Of a stretch of DNA of 64,000 bases, positions 62,389-64,000 are shown in pieces. The notes below the pieces were generated by a model. The model saw only the letters and a list, made by a program, of their open reading frames with translations, was not told where the DNA came from and made no database searches. The stretch's first letter is position 1, and the number at the start of each line of letters is the position of its first letter. Origin of the DNA: Verminephrobacter eiseniae EF01-2 (GTDB lineage: Bacteria > Pseudomonadota > Gammaproteobacteria > Burkholderiales > Burkholderiaceae_C); assembly GCF_000015565.1 (NCBI RefSeq), contig NC_008786.1:2542001-2606000 (forward strand). The letters run 5' to 3'. The position numbers and the translations under genes are program-made.

Positions 62389-63339
62389 TCAGGGCTTGAA
62401 GCCGGAGCGCTGCACCACCGGCGCCCATTGCGCACGGTAGGCCCGCAGCATGGCCTCGGTCTGCGCCATGCTGGCCGCCACCGGCGTCATTTTGGCGGCC
62501 ATGAACTGGCGCCGGGTGTCGGGGTCCTGCATCAGTTGATGGATCAGCCCGGCCAGGCGTTCGGCCTGGGTTTTGGGCATGCTCATCGGGGCGAAGAAAC
62601 TGTTCCAGCCCGTGGCGACCAGATCCATGCCGGCTTCCCGGAAGGTCGGGATGTCCGCTGCCAGCGGGCTGCGCCGGGCACTGGAGACGGCCAGAATGCG
62701 GATCTTGCCCGCCTCGTGTTGGGGCAGCAGGCTGTCGAAGCTGTCGAACGCCACCGGCAACTGCCCGCCGATGAGGTCGGTCAGCAGCGGTGCCGAACCC
62801 CGGTAGCCCACCGCTTCGGCGCGCACCTGGGCGGCATCGCCCACCATCAGAGCGAAGAAATGCGGCAGGCTGCCGGTAGCGGGCACGCCGAAGTTGGCTT
62901 GGTTTGGGTTGGCGCGCAACCAAGCCAGCAGATGGGACAGTTCGCGCACCGGGACGGCGCTGGCCACGGCGACGCCAAACTCATAGTTGTTGACATGGCT
63001 CAGGGGGCGAAAGTCGCGCTCGGCGTCGTAACCCGCATCGGCAAAGACCAGGGGTGCCACCAGCATCACGGCCGGGTTGGCCAGCAAGAGCGTGGGCTGT
63101 TGGGCCGGCGCGCTTTTGACGTACTGGGCTGACAGCCGACCGCCGGCGCCGGTCTTGTTTTCCACCAGCACGGCAATGCCCAGCTTGGCACCGAGTTTGT
63201 CGGCCACGATGCGGGCCACGCGGTCACTCGATCCGCCGGGCGGGTAGCCCACCACGATGCGCAGCGGCGCCTGAGCCTGGGCCAGCGTGGCGGACAGGGC
63301 CAGTGCAGCGGTCAGTATCGAGGCAACAGGTTTCCACAT
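62389..63339 (-). CDS. Tripartite tricarboxylate transporter substrate-binding protein (Bug family)
   Basis: Periplasmic binding protein of 316 residues. The signal peptide is MWKPVASILTAALALSATLA, with cleavage after AQA. The mature protein begins with the Bug hallmark RIVVGYPPGGSSDRVARIVA, followed later by the typical NFGVPATGSLPHFFALMVGD and VAFDSFDSLLPQHEAGKIRI. Bug proteins are very numerous in Burkholderiales and bind carboxylates or related compounds; the TctA/TctB membrane partners are not adjacent. It lies directly upstream of the sulfatase gene, hinting at a sulfated or acidic substrate, which is inference. Confidence 0.9.
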   Translation of the reverse strand: MWKPVASILTAALALSATLAQAQAPLRIVVGYPPGGSSDRVARIVADKLGAKLGIAVLVENKTGAGGRLSAQYVKSAPAQQPTLLLANPAVMLVAPLVFADAGYDAERDFRPLSHVNNYEFGVAVASAVPVRELSHLLAWLRANPNQANFGVPATGSLPHFFALMVGDAAQVRAEAVGYRGSAPLLTDLIGGQLPVAFDSFDSLLPQHEAGKIRILAVSSARRSPLAADIPTFREAGMDLVATGWNSFFAPMSMPKTQAERLAGLIHQLMQDPDTRRQFMAAKMTPVAASMAQTEAMLRAYRAQWAPVVQRSGFKP

Positions 63340-63464
63340 GGGCAGGGTCTCCCGGGCAACGAAGAAAAACCGGCACTGGCGGGTGTCGGCGAGTGCCGGT
63401 GGGCGGGACGATTGTCCCATGGGTGCAGGCCATGCCACCCGGCGCCGGGCCCGCACCGGCTTGT

Positions 63465-63514
63465 CATTCGTTCATCCGGATTTCCGCTCGGGTTTATCCG
63501 GATGAATTTGAATG
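63465..63514. repeat. Long inverted repeat
   Basis: TTCATCCGGAT (63471-63481) pairs perfectly with ATCCGGATGAA (63496-63506). Outside it CATTC (63465-63469) pairs with GAATG (63510-63514), with small bulges between. Related TTCATCCGG sequence recurs near 63530. It could be an operator pair or an RNA hairpin. Confidence 0.75.
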
Positions 63515-63574
63515 ATGCATCAGATCGATTCATCCGGCGGATTCAATTGCTTGTGCCTCGGTGATCAATGAATA

Positions 63575-63614
63575 ATAGTAATGTGTTCCATTAGTTATAG
63601 TAATGCATTTCATT
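63575..63614. repeat. Imperfect 18-bp direct repeat at 22-bp spacing
   Basis: ATAGTAATGTGTTCCATT (63575-63592) and ATAGTAATGCATTTCATT (63597-63614) match at 15 of 18 positions, with start-to-start spacing of 22 bases, about two helical turns. Such spacing suits tandem binding of a regulator on one DNA face. Confidence 0.7.
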
Positions 63615-63805
63615 CTATGACCCTGTGTTCTCTGGTTTGAAATAACTATTTGATTTATGATCGATATCTTGATCTGATGGTGCCCGACTGATTATCTGGT
63701 TGGTTCATGAGGGTGCTCCGGCATCTGTGCTCTCAGATGAAAATTTCGGAGACTGCAATTACTTTTGTTTTCGTTTGACAGGCGCAGGAACATCCGGAGT
63801 AAATC

Positions 63806-64000
63806 ATGAACAACCTGAAAGTATCGACGCGGCTGATGCTCGGTTTCGGCATGCTCACGGTGATCGGTCTGAGCATTGCCATCCTGAGTGCGCTCAGGAT
63901 GAAGACGCTGGCCAACCAGCTCGATGAGGTCGCGACCGACCGGATGGTGAAGGTGGCCCAGTTCACGCTGTTGAAAGACGATCTCGGTGCCATCGTCCGA
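63806..64000 (+). CDS. Methyl-accepting chemotaxis protein (3' partial)
   Basis: Only the first 65 residues are in the window. They begin MNNLKVSTRLMLGFGMLTVI with a membrane segment (about residues 11-31, LMLGFGMLTVIGLSIAILSA), then start a four-helix-bundle ligand-binding domain (LANQLDEVATDRMVKVAQFT). This is the usual start of Tsr/Tar-like receptors of Burkholderiales. The signalling domain is beyond the window edge, so the assignment rests on the N-terminus. GGAG lies 8 bases before the ATG. Confidence 0.75.
   Translation, partial: MNNLKVSTRLMLGFGMLTVIGLSIAILSALRMKTLANQLDEVATDRMVKVAQFTLLKDDLGAIVR

Larger units (their letters stand above)
63340..63805. promoter_or_regulatory. Long AT-rich intergenic region upstream of the chemotaxis receptor
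   Basis: The 466-base gap between divergent genes turns strongly AT-rich from about 63540 to 63770, unlike the rest of the window. It contains an inverted repeat (63465-63514) and an 18-bp direct repeat, and ends in a GGAG ribosome site ahead of ATG 63806. No confident promoter hexamers were assigned. No gene is supported in it. Confidence 0.5.

Overview
This window is high-GC DNA that looks like a betaproteobacterial chromosome, most likely Comamonadaceae and possibly an Acidovorax- or Verminephrobacter-type organism. That is judged from the order tRNA-Tyr/Gly/Thr-tuf-tRNA-Trp-secE-nusG-rplKAJL-rpoBC, the protein character, and the NtrY/NtrX, Bug-type binding-protein and CaiB/BaiF families. 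The species call is inference; no search was run.

Layout. (1) 1-9147: a glycine-betaine/osmoprotectant-type ABC importer (ATPase cut by the window edge, permease, binding protein), then a nitrilase-family hydrolase, an acyl-CoA dehydrogenase, an acyl-CoA ligase, a wrecked enoyl-CoA hydratase, an MmgE/PrpD protein and a GlxA-type AraC regulator. The set resembles betaine/carnitine-CoA metabolism (CaiA/CaiC/CaiD-like), but the hydratase is a pseudogene. (2) 9351-15199, minus strand: a complete tripartite RND efflux pump (adaptor, pump, outer-membrane lipoprotein). (3) 15341-29484: five tRNA genes, tuf, and the secE-nusG-rplKAJL-rpoBC transcription/translation block. (4) 29488-34567: rsmB, starting 3 nt after the rpoC stop, then a DUF4390 protein and an NtrY/NtrX-like two-component pair. 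(5) 34660-45571: a divergent catabolic cluster. Minus strand: MaoC dehydratase, enolase-superfamily dehydratase, sugar mutarotase. Plus strand: signal-less solute-binding-like protein, CaiB/BaiF CoA-transferase, MaoC, amidohydrolase/lactonase, Gfo/Idh/MocA dehydrogenase, sugar-type binding protein, two permeases, IclR regulator. (6) 45607-48692, minus strand: LytTR regulator, LytS-type kinase, 2TM protein and a VapBC-like toxin-antitoxin pair. (7) 48816-57309: MdtABC-like efflux genes and uppP. (8) 57411-64000: ParDE-like pair, cobA, ybiB, a frameshifted DUF3800 remnant, a sulfatase, a Bug-type binding protein and the start of a chemotaxis receptor.

The most unusual unit is region 5. It combines the parts of a non-phosphorylative deoxy-sugar oxidation route (mutarotase, dehydrogenase, lactonase, acid-sugar dehydratase, sugar ABC importer) with CoA chemistry (CoA-transferase and two MaoC hydratases) and a cytoplasmic-looking solute-binding protein. 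The importer has no ATPase gene in the cluster. Other points of interest are gene decay (enoyl-CoA hydratase, DUF3800), in-frame and intergenic tandem repeats, and a stem-loop between the antitoxin and toxin genes of the ParDE-like pair. No rRNA, CRISPR array or intact insertion sequence was seen.
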